A stretch of 64,000 nucleotides of DNA from Gautieria morchelliformis (lineage: Eukaryota; Basidiomycota; Agaricomycetes; Gomphales; Gomphaceae), in NCBI GenBank assembly GCA_015179125.1, contig WHVA01000055.1, positions 62,001 to 126,000 of the forward strand, written 5' to 3'. The notes beneath the pieces were generated by a model. It did no database searches. It was given only the letters and a program-made list of their open reading frames with translations, and was not told the DNA's origin. Below are positions 10,294 to 22,206 of this stretch, piece by piece. Each line of letters begins with the position of its first letter. The first letter of the stretch is position 1. A program made the translations under genes and the position numbers.

Positions 10294-11477
10294 CATGCAG
10301 GCGGGGCCGTTCTCGTAAGCTGCTCATCTTTGGAGAAACTTGCTTTTGAGCTGCTTCTCTACAGCCATCAAATGCTTTCTCGTCGCTCATCATCGGCGGC
10401 CTGATCAAAATCAACGGTGTCCAGGTTCCGTTGACGCTATCTAAAACCATCTCAAAGCCTGGAAAACCAGTTCTAGCCAGGGTGGAAGCCTTCGCCAATC
10501 CCGGTGGTCTACTACCTGTTCGTCCACCCTCCAACCTCCCGCCTCCAGGCAACATCTGTCTCCATGTTTCCTTAGAACCGGAACGACTCGGCTATGGCAG
10601 AGTGGGTTCGGTGTACCCGCTTACGATTGACGACACCAATCAGTACGGTCTTCCATCCCTTGTAATAAAAGTGGCTGCTCGGCGCCGTTCTGACGACCTG
10701 GCTCGTGAGGCCTGGTTTTACGAAGAGATGGAGAATATTCAGGGAGTAGCCATCGCACGCTGCTATGGTTTCTTCACTGCTGAAATCGAGCAGAATAGCC
10801 AGGTATTGGATTGGGAAGTGTCTGATGCGGATTGCGACGAGGAGGAAGTAGATGTTCGTGAGGATGTGGGCGACACGGACGATACATGGGACCTCTATGC
10901 ATGGACAGATGCTGATGATCTGGTGATGGAATAATTCAGCGTGGAAGTGGTACTTAAGCGCTATGATGAAAGGCGGAAGTTAAGGGAGAAGTTAAGAGAA
11001 GAACGTCAAGCTAGACGAGACCGAATCATCAAACCAACTCGTGCCAATCAGGCCTCGGTGCGCAATGGCAGCGAGAAGACCTTTCCTTCAGTCTTGGTCT
11101 TAGAAAGACTCGGAGACGTGATGCCCATAGGTGTTCCGTTGGAAGCACTCAAGTTCGTCTGGCCAGCTCTAACTATGCATGCTTCTGAACATCCTTTGTT
11201 ATGCAGACCGGATGTTCATGAAATATACAGCGACATGGGTCGATTCGGTATCGAACACATGGATATCCGATGGAGAAATATCCTCGCGGCACCTGCGACA
11301 GACCAGAGTATTGTCTGCCCTTATCACGGACACAGGCATCAATGGCGTGTGGTTGACTTCGATCTCTCAAGAAAGTCAAACTTTTCACATTCTCATATCG
11401 AATCCTCTGCGGATGGATGGCTTGAGACGATACTGGATGGATTGGAAAAAGGATACGTCGTCGAGCCTTGGGACTAG
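10294..11477 (+). pseudogene. Kinase-like protein, copy A (broken)
   Basis: The gene has the same two-exon layout as copy B: a tiny first exon from ATG 10294, an intron ending in CTACAG, and a long exon from 10365. Motifs include the glycine loop GYGRVGSVYP, LVIKVA for the catalytic Lys, HMDIRWRN for the catalytic loop and VVDFDLS in place of DFG. In-frame TAA at 10932-10934 replaces a Glu codon that B keeps (GAA), and exon 1 is one base shorter than in B and C. Translation would stop about halfway, before the catalytic loop, so this copy is a pseudogene unless the stop is read through. Confidence 0.75.
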
Positions 11478-12980
11478 ATGCATTGTTTGTCTCTCAACGC
11501 GACATGCATCGGAAAGATTTTACTTATTTTTCACGAGAACTTGATCATTCCCGGGCAACTTGGTATATTCATCGTAGATAAACGCCGCCTGTAGGATGTC
11601 ACAAGAGTCGAATTATGCATGTGCCGCCTGCCAGATTATGGTGTTACAGCGTCCCGACCGTTATCCTCGAGCTACTGGCCCTCCGGATGTAGACTGATTA
11701 CTCATCATGGACTTGTGAGCGGCACCTATCATGATACCTATCTATATACCCACATCACAGACTGTGATGCTTCCTGTCCACTCACACTTGTCCTTTATTC
11801 ACAGTCGCAGAAATGTCCCAACATTTATGTTTGAGATCAGCGGCCAACTGCCATAGTACAGTACAGGTCAGTTAGTACTCATGGTCATAGTTCCGGCCTA
11901 CGTCTCGGCTGGCTAGGTTGGGTCGATGCCCGACATGGATGAGGACTAAGGTCTCTGCAGGCTTCAACTTCAGGCCCGCTCCCACGTTCCCTTCGAACAT
12001 GAGAATGTTTTGACTGGGCATGTTCCCCTGAATGCCAAGCGGAATTTCGATACTGAAATCATCCACGGCATGCTAGATACGGCTTTGCCCTCTTCTTCCA
12101 TCACACCACGGTCCGGCCTGGATACTGTGGGGATTCCTGTTAGGGGCGCATATAACTTTTTAGACTCTGTTTTGGACTTAGCTTGGCTTCTATGGCCTCA
12201 TCCACATGCGCCTCTTCCGATCGTTGGCGAATGAGGAGTATCTATCGCGTCATGAAGCCCGAGAAGAGAACAGCGATACCTTTATGACTGCTCGCTGCTT
12301 CTAACAGTTACAAGTTATAAGAAGTGCTCGAATGAATTGTCCTCGATGTCGAGTCTCGCAAACCTTGAAGCCTTTGGGTATGGCCATTTTTGAAAATCGA
12401 ATTCCTGCGGTAGGTATTCCCCGAGTGCTGAAGCTTTTTGCGCTGACCAGAATCCTCTAGAGCTTTGCGTTCGTTGAGGTTAGAGGCATATCATCTACTC
12501 TCAATGGGTCCCACTAAGCCCTCTTGGGTTGAAGAAAACAACCGGGGCGACATTGGTTCTGTCAGTTGGTCTCTGCGCAAGTGCCTAAGTTAATTGATCA
12601 CTTACCACCTCTATCTGATGCAGAATGCAACGGGTTTTTAACGCCATATTACCGGGGCGTATACTACTTCATCTTAGGATGGCAGCAGTACGGGACCGGA
12701 GATCCGTATCGTTACCGCAACTGACCACCATGTTCCGGATCTCACTACCTACCGAATTTTCTACAGACATGATAGGACATGGAACATGGCTTATAGATCC
12801 AGAGGCTTGTCCTAGACCCGAGGCGACGATCAGCGACGGTAGCCAGACTGTCAGAGGACACGCTTGCAATGGCGCGGCATGATCTACACGATGGCCTCCG
12901 GGATTATTATTTCTGGGTGGAAAATGTGTGAGCATGTATATACCCCTCGGCAGGAATAGACACTGCAAGTGCTGGATATA
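10294..12980 (+). repeat. Duplicated segment, copy A
   Basis: This segment is closely similar to 15879-19260 (copy B). Its first 1.4 kb is also similar to 26515-25088 on the other strand (copy C). It holds a kinase-like gene, a short minus-strand coding-like end (12066-11872), and a plus-strand block at 12600-12960 that recurs at 18870-19250. Relative to B it lacks roughly 875 bp (B positions about 17850-18725) and has about 220 bp (12056-12275) that B lacks. Confidence 0.8.
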
Positions 12981-13790
12981 ATGGGTTCCCCGCAAGATCC
13001 TGTCGCCATGGTTTTTCGTGCACTCGCGGTTCTCGTCGCTTTACCGGCCCTGGTGCTCATATCGCCGTGGGCCGCGAAGGGCGCGATTGAGCACGAGGGC
13101 CAGAATGCCGCGTCCACGCACACGTCTGTGCGAAGCTAGGGGACCTCGACTTCGAGTGCCTCATTTTGGGCTCGATGAGGGACACGCCGCAGACGCTTCC
13201 TGGGCCGGTGAACTTCTGAGGCGGGGAGGTTGTATTCAATTTCTATGGTTAGATTGGGACGGGGAGAAGCGGCTTCAAAATGTGCTGGTTTTGTGTGCAT
13301 GCTGGATGCAGTTGCATGCGGTATATGCCCAGGCACACAGGTTGCGCAGGAGCATCTGGCTCGTACTGGGGCCAAGCGGGCGTGCGCGCTGAGTGTCTGT
13401 CACCGACTCGGACTCACCGTAGGTGACCCGCCGCGCTCAGTACGGCACGTTCGATGCATGCACTTCAGTGCCCGGCGTTCCATATGGCACGGTTTTGCAG
13501 ATCTCTTGCTACGGTTGGGTATGCACTGGCAGCTGGTCCAGCGCACAGCCGGGTGGCACGGCAATGTAGTCGCACCGCGAGCGCTGCGCCCACGAGCTTT
13601 ACGGTAATCACTAGTGACAAAACCCTTACTATCGATCAAGTAGCATGCATGACAGACATTGCCAGTTGATGCAAGTCAGTCACTTCCTCTAATATACATG
13701 ATGAGCTTCTGATGATGCCACCAACCAAACGACGAGGTAACGGATGTTATTTTATGCGACGATGAGAAACGTCGCAACGAACGTTTAGCA
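12980..13790. other. Intergenic, no convincing gene
   Basis: A short plus-strand frame from ATG 13008 begins with a hydrophobic, signal-like stretch (MVFRALAVLVALPALVLIS) but stops after about 43 codons. Open frames up to 125 codons at 13018-13607 on both strands look like products of GC-rich sequence. No known domain is visible. Confidence 0.3.
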
Positions 13791-14239
13791 TTACCATAGC
13801 CACAGCATGTCCGAATCTGGGATAAGGAAACTGTCACGAAAAGGAGTGTCCATACTACATGTATCAGCGAATGTCCTGCACATCGCGCAATGATTCCGGG
13901 GTAGCCACACCTTAGTGAATGGGAAGGTCTTCGTCGAGAGCCGAATTCGTCTCAGCCTGACTCCGAGTGAAGCGTGTCTGTTTTCCACCGAAATGAATGC
14001 AAGGAAACCAAACTTGCAATATGTCCTACACCCAATCAATCATCATTTCCGCCTCATGAGTAGGACAGCAATCGAAGTGGACTTACGCGCTGAAGACCAA
14101 GTAGCAAGAACCCGAGGATAGGGACTTGGCCAAGGGCATACGTCAGTGGTGTACGAAAGACATTGGAAAGCTTGCGTGACGCTCACAAAGCGACTCTCCA
14201 ATATTCAATATATCTTCCATGATCATAGTCGCATTCGAA

Positions 14240-15328
14240 TCTGGGTTCGTATCCAGCAGGCCAAGCCACGTCGCGAGAATGCTTAGAGAAACATCACCAC
14301 GCAGTCAGTCTTATTCTTCGAGACATCCGAAGAGAAAACATACACGGCAACGAACAGTCGAAACGAGCAGAAAACAGAGAGGCGCACAAGGAGAGAGAGG
14401 CTCATGATGCTACCCATATTGACTTGTCGAAATATACGACGATAGCTAACAAACTTGGTTACCAAAAGGACTGAAAAAAGAACCATTAATCACAGCCTAG
14501 CACGAAAACTGATCGGGGTAACAACTGACTATCCCAAATGCACGTGAGAACGACCAGCAAAAGATCCACGTAGTCCACGGCTTTCAACCGCAAAATGATG
14601 CCCGTTCGGGCGAAGTCAAACAGCTGGCACTGACACATACGGGATAGTCAGCGAGCGTGCCGAAAAGAAAGCTCCCAGAAACTCACAAGGGGGATTATTC
14701 CCATTAAATAAGGCGTGACTAGAAGCTTTTGTCGTAGTTCAATCGAGTTCCATGCTGGATAGAAGGTGTGATATCTCACCGCGAAGGTTCGTAGCTTCGT
14801 TGTCCGCGCCTTTGCATCACTGAAAGCACCTCGCATTTCAAACCACAGCTGGACAAGACATTAGCGGGACACTTTCATCTACAGATGACGCGTACATGGA
14901 TGAAAAGGTTCAGGGTGGCCGTCAGCGCGCTGTTAATTCAATATTACCATCAGGAGGACGACGCCAGTGAGCGGCGTTACTGATTAACTCGATGCTCACA
15001 TGAACCTCATACAATCGACCACAGTATCGAATATGATGGCCACACCCAAGGTTTGATCAGTTTCAGCGAAAGCCATGAACTGCACCACATCCCTTTTCCC
15101 CAGTCGCCTCAGCAGTTAATTATGGGTTGAGAGGGTGACTTGAAGCACGCACGTGAAGATCATCACTGCCGTGTACATGAGGTACGTCCACACGAAATTA
15201 AAGAAAACAGAGTGGCGGCGCATGTTCTCCGAGTCAGAAAGAACGACGGTGAACAGCAACGCAGACAGCGATACAAAGCCCAGGAGCTGCAGCACAAACA
15301 TAGCGGCGTTAACGGGTGGAAACGCCAT
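14240..15328 (-). CDS. Seven-transmembrane receptor-like membrane protein, intron-rich
   Basis: The first exon (15328-15140, 63 codons) encodes MAFPPVNAAMFVLQLLGFVS and a second hydrophobic helix ending near FTCVLQ before a GTCACC donor. Further exon blocks in compatible phases are GVAIIFDTVVDC, ALTATLNLFIH then LWFEMRGAFSDAK, KLLVTPYLMGIIPLV, and a late block VTKFVSYRRIFRQ with LSLLVRLSVFCSF. Order and motifs resemble a basidiomycete 7TM family with GPCR-like topology (N-terminal MxFPPVNAALF, LxIQxWF in mid-protein, VSLSLVVR near the end), as I recall it. The 3' end is uncertain and one or two inner exons look degraded, so it may be a recent pseudogene. Ligand and role are unknown. Confidence 0.5.
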
Positions 15329-15878
15329 AGCACCAAGTCGACGTCGGAACGAGGTCCATCTTCGACTTTCTAGCCTTGTCGTTTAAATACGCATGGGAAA
15401 TCCAGAACTACAGTAGCGAGTCGTCATAGATGATCGCTACGAATGAAAAGCTGCGGGAAGGTGAAGAACCTAGGTTCGGATCAGCGGCACTCTCCCGGCG
15501 CCGTTCAATTGCTGTGGCCGAACCGACTACTACTCCATGGAGTACCTCACGGTGACAGCTTAGAGCGCGAGCGGATAATGGGACGCCGGCGGCAAGCGAG
15601 GCTGCGGCAGGAAAACTGCGGCCGTGACGGAAAAAACTAGTCGAAGGCTGGACACTGCAGCAACACCGGGCATTTATTGCCAGTACATTACGCACCGAAA
15701 AACTCAGTGCCCAAATTGCTGCTAATAGCTAACAGGAGAGCCGATCATTTGGGGGTGTTCCGCTAGATTATTGAACTGCACACTGGAACTAGTGATCAAT
15801 GTCCAGTTGAGCAACCTAGAACCGCGGAGAATTCCAACGTGCGACTTGCGATAATCTCTGCAGGTCTCTCAATACACC

Positions 15879-17093
15879 ATGCATGGGGGGCCGTTCGTTG
15901 TAAGCTGCTCATTATTTGGAGAAATTTGCCTTTGAGCTGCTTCTTTACAGCCATCGAATGCTTTCTCGTCGCTCGTCATCGGCGGCCTTATCAAACTCAA
16001 CGGTGTCCAGGTTCCACTGACGTTATCTAAAACCATCTCAAAGCCTGGAAAACCACTTCTAGCCAGCGCAGAATGCTTCGCCAATCCCGGTGGTCTACTA
16101 CCTGTTCGTCCACCCTCCAAACTCCCGCCTCCAGGCAACCTCTGTCTCCAAGTTTCACTAGAACCAGAACGACTCGGCTATGGCAGAGTGGGTTCGGTGT
16201 ACCCGCTTAGGATTGACAACACCAATCAGTGCGCTCTTCCATCCCTTGTAATAAAAGTCGCTGCTCGGCGCCGTTCTGACGACCTGGCTCGTGAGGCCTG
16301 GTTTTACGAAGAGATGGAGGATATTCAGGGAGTAGCCATCGCACGCTGCTATGGATTATTTACCGCTGAAATCGAGCAGACTAGCGAGGTATTGGATTGG
16401 GCAGAGTCTGATGCGGATTGCGACGAGGAGGAGGTAGACATTCGGGGCGAGGACAGCCCAAGTGAGGATTACTGTGACACGGAGGATACATGGGACCGCT
16501 ATGCATGGAGAGATTCTGAAGATCTGGTAATGGAAGAATTCAGCTGGGAAGTGGTGTTTAAGCGCGAAGAGGAAAGGGACAAGTTAAGGGACCAGTTAAG
16601 GGAGAAGTTAAGACAAGAACGTCGAGAAAAACGAGACCGAACCATCAAACCAACTCGTGCCGATCCGGTCTCAGTGCGCAGCCGCAGCGACAAGACTTTT
16701 CTTTCAGTCTTGGTTTTAGAAAGACTCGGGGACGTGATGCCCATAGGTGTTCCGTTGGAAGCATTCAAGTTCGTCTGGCCAGCTCTAACTATGCATGCTT
16801 CTGAACATCCTTTGTTATGCAGACCGGATGTTCGTGAAATATACAGCGACATGGGTCGATTCGGTGTCCATCACATAGACATCCGATGGAGAAATATTTT
16901 GGCGGCACCTGCGACAGACCAGAGTATTGTCTGCCCTTATCACGGACACAAGCATCAATGGCGTGTGGTTGACTTCGATCTCTCGAGAAAGTCAAACCAT
17001 TTACATTCTGGTATCGAAACCGCTGCGAACGGATGGCTTCAGACCATACTGGATGGATTGGAAGAAGGATACGTCGTCGAGCCTTGGGACTAG
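15879..17093 (+). CDS. Atypical protein-kinase-like protein, intact copy B
   Basis: Exon 1 is 15879-15899 (ATG CAT GGG GGG CCG TTC GTT), the intron is 15900-15950 (GTAAGC to TTTACAG), and exon 2 is 15951-17093, giving 387 residues. Motifs in order: glycine loop GYGRVGSVYP (near 90), LVIKVA (Lys), Glu-rich insert EREEKRDR-like (200-240), VLVLERLGDVMPIG (hinge-like), HHIDIRWRN (catalytic loop HxD..N) and VVDFDLS (DFG replaced by DFD). This order fits the basidiomycete kinase-like fold with a charged insert between the lobes. With both Asp and Asn kept it may bind or transfer phosphate, but the substrate is unknown. It is the only undamaged copy of three, so probably the functional one. Confidence 0.75.
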
Positions 17094-17682
17094 ATGCATT
17101 CTTTGTCTCCCAACGCGAAATGCATCGGAAAGATTTTATTCACATTTCACGCGAACTCGATCATTTGTGGGCAACTTGGTATATTCATCGTAGATAAGAC
17201 CCGCCTTTAGGATGTCAACAAAAGTCGAAATATCCATGTGCCGCCTGCCAGATCGTGATGTTACAGCATCCCCACGTTTATCCTCGAGCTACTGGCCCTC
17301 CGGCTGTACTCATCATGGACTTGTGAGCGGCACCCATGATACCTACACATCACAGACTGTGATGCTTCCTGTCCACTCATACTTGTCCTTTATTCACAGT
17401 CGCAGAAATGTCCCAACTTCTATGTTTGAGATCGGCGGCCAACTGTCATCGTACAGTACAGGTCAGTTAGTACTCATGGTTGCATAGTTCCGGCCTACTT
17501 CTTGGCTGGCTAGGTTGCGTCGATGCCCGACATGGATGAGGAGTAAGGTCTCTGCAGCCTTCAACTTCAGGCCCGCTCCCACGTCCTCTTCGAACATGAG
17601 AATATTTTACCTGGGCATGTTCCCCTGAATGCCAAGTGGAATTTCTATACTGAATACCTTTATGACTGCTCGCTGCTTTTAA

Positions 17683-18057
17683 CTAACATTCACAGGCTAT
17701 AAGCTTCGAATTACCCTTGATGTCAAGTCTCGCAGAGGTTGGAGCCTTGGCTGGCCATTTTTGAAAATCGAATTGCTGCGGTGGGTATTCGCTGGGTGCT
17801 GAAGGTTGTTGCACTGACCAGAATTCTCTACAGCTTTGACCGTACGTTGAACCTAGTACCGTCCCAGCGACCTTAACGAATCCTTCTTTTAAGTTGCTAG
17901 CATTGTCATCCTGGTGAGCATGAGGCTGCCAATGCGTATGTCGTCCAAATAAGACTTTGCGAACCAGATTTATGATTGCCTCCTGACTATCAAATTGGAG
18001 GTAGAACTTGTCTGGGGAACACCGGGAAGATCCTCTACCTGTTAACCTGCTATACAA
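17683..18057 (-). CDS. Hypothetical protein, 124 residues
   Basis: The open frame reads FDSQEAIINLVRKVLFG, then FVKVAGTVLGSTYGQSCREF, then QQFDFQKWPAKAP. It lies in the block that copy B has and copy A mostly lacks, although its last third matches A at about 12360-12470. I do not recognise a family. It could be one exon of a longer minus-strand gene that includes the GLKLKPAETLVLIHVG end at 12066-11872 in copy A. No start context or splice pattern decides this. Confidence 0.25.
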   Translation of the reverse strand: MYSRLTGRGSSRCSPDKFYLQFDSQEAIINLVRKVLFGRHTHWQPHAHQDDNASNLKEGFVKVAGTVLGSTYGQSCREFWSVQQPSAPSEYPPQQFDFQKWPAKAPTSARLDIKGNSKLIACEC

Positions 18058-19260
18058 GTTGTGTTTGTCGACCCGGCACAGATGGTGAATAGATTTGAAT
18101 GACTTTTGAACTTTCGTCGTAGCGAATGCTGAACTCTCGCCCTTACAGTCCTCCCTCGTGTATCCAATTTCAGGCTGTAAGTCTCTTGAACCGAGTGCGA
18201 AATTAACTTTAAAACCGTCTTTGCAGGGTTTATATTCTGGGGTGGATGTCTGGCAGAAAGTAGGAATTGCCAGCCTTTTATTGGACGGGTACTAATATCA
18301 TTCTTTTAGTTCTTATGATGTTCAGGACATGGATTATCTCGGGCCAGAAACGCAAAGCTGCCTTCGGACGTGCTATTCTACTGGTGATCGTTGTCGTCCT
18401 GCTCGCATACCTGACCAGAATTGGACATCGTCTCATGAAGCTGCTTTATTACCAGGAACGTCGATATCACGATTATGTTATCTACTGGGCTTCGAGACCG
18501 GTGAGCGATAAGCCTGGCATGCGCTGCAGCTTGCTAACATCATAACGTCCGATTCCATTATATTTATCCTTGTTCTCACTCTCATTAAAGGTGTCCGTAG
18601 TTCTGTATGCGGATGGTACGTTATATCCTCCACTCCAGCGTTCACGGACCTGACAGCGGCCAGGTATACTATATTATGGTTATCCTCTCATGCAGTCGAC
18701 TGAGAATGTTTTATTTCTTACGTTTGCTAGGGTTAGAGGCATATCTACTCTCAATGACTCTTATTAAACCCTCCTGCATCTAAGAAAACACCGGGCGACA
18801 TTGGTTCTGTCAGTTGGTCCCTGCGGAAGTTCCCAAGTTAATTAATCACTTACCGCCTCCATGTGATGCAGAATGCAACGAGTTTTTCACGCCATATTAC
18901 AGGGGCGTATACTGCTTCATCTTACGTACGGGACCAGATCGAGAACCGTATCTTCACCGCCACTGACCACCATATTCCGGAACTCACGACGTACCGAATT
19001 TTCTACCGACCTGATAGGACGTGAAACGTGGCTTCGAGATCCGGAGCCTGGACGTGGACCGGAGGCGACGCGCAGCGACGGCAGCCAGACTGACACTGCA
19101 GAGGACACGCTACCAATGGCGCGGCATGATCCCAGCACACCATGGCCAGCGGACCCGATTCTCTGTTGGCTTTTGTGGTTATTATTTCTTCGTGAAAAAT
19201 GTGTGCACGTGTATACACCCCTCGGCAGGGACAGACATTGCAAGGGCTGGGCATAATAGG

Positions 19261-20050
19261 GTATGCAGCTTGACTTTCTTCAAGGATTGTATGACGCGCG
19301 TTGGTTCCGTAAAGGATCTATCTATTAATTCATGGCACCATGCATTTGTCAGTACTTGTTGTCTATTGTATCCTACGTATGTTAGTACAGTAGACTACCT
19401 CAGATAACCCATACTCCTACATTTTTGCATCTCCCAAAGATGGTCTGCAGGGCCAAAAATCTCTCGAACACCGCATACGTACTCCCCCTTATAACCCAGG
19501 GTGTCCACTGTACCCCGATGCATTGACTCGACTGATCGGCGATCGCATCTAGATGCACCGACGGTATCGGCCTTTTAGAGTCTAGATGTACCGCCGGTAT
19601 CGGCATTTTTTAAAAATCCTTACATAATTTCTATGTTGAAGGCTCGGTAATCTATACGTAAGTATCGCGATCTACGCTCGACAAGCTCGACTACAGTACT
19701 GTACAGATTGCTGCCGATGATAGCGCGGGTGTAAGTCAATTGAAGAAGGAAGAAAGAGGATTTACTCCCAACAACGCAATCAGTTATTGACACCAGTAAC
19801 GGTACACATGTAAAGAGGGTATCATAGCTGTCCTCCATCCACCAGACGATGAGAGATGAGAGATGAGCGACGAGCAATTATGTATAGCGCGAGATCACAC
19901 AACCGGTAATAAAAAAAAGTGAAAGAGATAAGAGACCCGGCCACAGCCACAGCAAGGAAGCGGGGAGCCAGACGGCAGAGGGTTGCTAAAGAACACCTCG
20001 TGAGAACGAGAACGATCGCCGTATCCGCACCAAACGCCTCTCTACACTCG
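19261..20050. other. Intergenic, nothing recognised
   Basis: This stretch lies between segment B and the DUF7729 gene. It contains a short direct repeat built on ATCGGC/TAGATGCACCG words (19530-19610) and AT-rich sequence, and no coding signal. Confidence 0.35.
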
Positions 20051-20051
20051 A

Positions 20052-21097
20052 TCACAGGGTCATAATACCAGCGGCAACGACGGCGAGCATCGCCATGGCC
20101 GTTTTGGCCGGAGACGACGCGGACGCGTCGTTAGCGGCGCCAGGCGAAGCACCTAGGTAAACTAATCAGCATCCGCTACAGGGAAGGAAAACAAACGTCG
20201 CACGCACCGGCACTGGATAGAGTGCCAGAGATGAAGTCGGCAGGACACGTCTGTTGGACGGCGGCCCACAAAGGAGCCTGCGAGGAGAGGAGGGGCAAGC
20301 TACAAAAGCAATGAGCGTGGGTGGCTGGTATAGCCATATAAGGGAAGCACCCACTTGGACAGCCCGTTGGCGGGTGGCATGGAGCTCTCCCATTGGATGT
20401 AGCTGCTCAGCACGTTCTTGGTGCACGTCGTGCACAGCGATGCAGCGTCCATGGTAGGGTTAGCGCCGAGCCACATGATATTGGCGCTGCCAAACACGGT
20501 GGCGTCCGGGGTGCCGTCACTGCTAGTGAGAGGCTTCTGCGCAGCATTGGCCACCCCACTAGCAGCCTTGGCGGTGCTGTTGCTGGACAACTGGCTGAGG
20601 CAGTATTGCCCAGTCTGATCTTTGGCGCAGACCGCGTTGGTGAAGGGTATCAGGACGTAGAGGACGCCGTATAGCGAGACTACTTGTGGATTAGGACTGG
20701 TCAAGAGTTCGGCGGTGCAGTTGCCCCTGAAGTCGGCGAGCCAGGTGCGCACGGTGGCATCGGGGCAGCTATTCGAGGTAACCGCTGCGCAGACGGAGGA
20801 GATGGACGCGGTGCTGTTGGAGGGCAGGGCGTTCAGGACGGGCGAGACACAGCTCTGGATTCCGGGGGCAGAGTTGAGGGCTGAGAGGAAGTTTGAGCAG
20901 CCAGAGGAAATATTTGAGGGGATGTTAGCAGGCTAGAAGACATTGAGAAGCCGCTTGGCATGTGAGAAATAGAGAAAGACGCGTACGGGAGTGGCACTGG
21001 CAGTTGCTTTAGCCGCTGGAGTGCTTGTTGAACCGCTGCCATAGCCTTGGGCAGCGACGAGGCCAGTCGCGGTAAGGATAGTGAAAGTGAGCTTCAT
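20052..21097 (-). CDS. Secreted, Cys-rich DUF7729-like protein, probably GPI-anchored
   Basis: Four exons join in phase: 21097-20987, 20932-20351, 20277-20208 and 20152-20052, 287 residues. The start MKLTFTILTATGLVAAQGYG is a classical signal peptide. The body is a Cys-rich helical domain (GCSNFLSALNSAP, then SCVSPVLNALPSNSTASIS, then CTTCTKNVLSSYIQWE) of the type I recall as DUF7729 in basidiomycetes. The tail is Ser/Ala-rich and ends AMLAVVAAGIMTL, a typical GPI-attachment signal, so it likely sits on the outer face of the plasma membrane or wall. Intron 1 (20986-20933) has GTACGC and CTAG ends. The exon 2 donor could be placed a few bases away; TGG|GTGCTT keeps the frame. All junctions and the stop agree, so the gene looks intact. 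Confidence 0.8.
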
Positions 21098-21982
21098 GTC
21101 TAGTGAGCGTAAGGTATGAAGGAACGTAGGGCTAGGGGAACGTAGGAGGCGTTGGAGATGACCGTCGGGAACAAGGGCAGCACGTTGTGGGCGCTTGTGG
21201 TCTCCACAATAAACTTCTTGCCGACGCTAGCACGCGCACCTTGCAGGCACCTGAGTGGACAGGGAACAGCACGCCAGCAATTTACAGAAAATTTACGGTA
21301 ATTAGTATAAATGCCTTTACCCCGTTCTATTCAATTACACGACTTGAAAAGTTGCTTATATGACCGGATTCGGCAGGTCTCTAATATAGCTCATCCACCT
21401 GGTCTCACGGCCGGCGGTTAGTCACACCGGAAGTTGCGACTTCGCACGCAGTTGGATGCCGGGCGTACATAAGCTATAATTCATTGCTCTTCATCTTCAC
21501 CACCATGATGCCACCTCCAAGCTGTCTTCTGGGAGGGATATCCATTGTGTGGCGCGCTTACAGTTACTATATATATATGGTGACGCCTTAAGCTTGTATC
21601 ATGACGTCGGTACAGCATTGCCTACGCACGCATCATATCCGTTGCAAGAGCGTGTCAAAGTGCAGATTTCGCCACACGGAAGCGATTACGTGCCTTGCGT
21701 CCAATATCATTGGAGGCGCTAGCTGTCAGAGCTCGGACGACGTGCCGCAGACCACCAGCAATACCGCCAGAGGCACATCATGTCCAGTAGACCCTACAAC
21801 AGCATTGCGAGTCACAGCGGCAAATCGAATGTTCCAGGCCACCCCGAAGAATCTCCCTTCGGCTTGCGTTGCTGGTAAAACCGTCATCCGTGATGCTGCG
21901 TGGACGTATGACTGATAGTATCGTGTGAGAATTCTTTTTGCAACTTGGCTGTGCAGTGTTGGTCAAGGGTGGCTGAGGAATT
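21098..21982. other. 5' flank of the DUF7729 gene, nothing else recognised
   Basis: The sequence has AT-rich stretches (about 21290-21340) and a (TA)n run near 21570 but no coding signal beyond a 104-codon frame without recognisable features. Confidence 0.3.
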
Positions 21983-22206
21983 ATGTCAAAAGTCACGCCT
22001 GACGAGAGTAAACTGTCACTTGATCTGCGTCATATTCCCCAGGTACCACGCAAACAGGAAAGCTGGGATTCTCCGAGCAGTCTAGTGCTGACGTTGCTGA
22101 AGAAAAATGTCGAAAGTCACGCCTGACGATAGTAAACTGTCGCTTGAACTGCGTCATATGCCCCAGGTACCATGCAAACAGGGAAGCTGTGATTCTCCGA
22201 GCAGAC
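21983..22206. repeat. Tandem duplication, period 124 bp
   Basis: The block starting ATGTCAAAAGTCACGCCTGA at 21983 recurs as ATGTCGAAAGTCACGCCTGA at 22107, and about 100 bp align with few differences. A second, shorter tandem repeat (TCCGAGTCCGTCCTG..GTAGTAT) lies at about 22434-22495. Confidence 0.8.

Larger units (their letters stand above)
15640..19260 (+). repeat. Duplicated segment, copy B
   Basis: This is a direct-orientation copy of segment A, about 5.6 kb downstream of it. It carries the intact kinase-like gene. Its upstream flank from about 15650 (ending GCAACCTAG near 15817) is also matched in copy C at 26771-26580, so B and C share a longer 5' flank than can be seen in A. The extra block 17850-18725 contains a minus-strand open frame and a short hydrophobic plus-strand frame. 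Confidence 0.8.
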
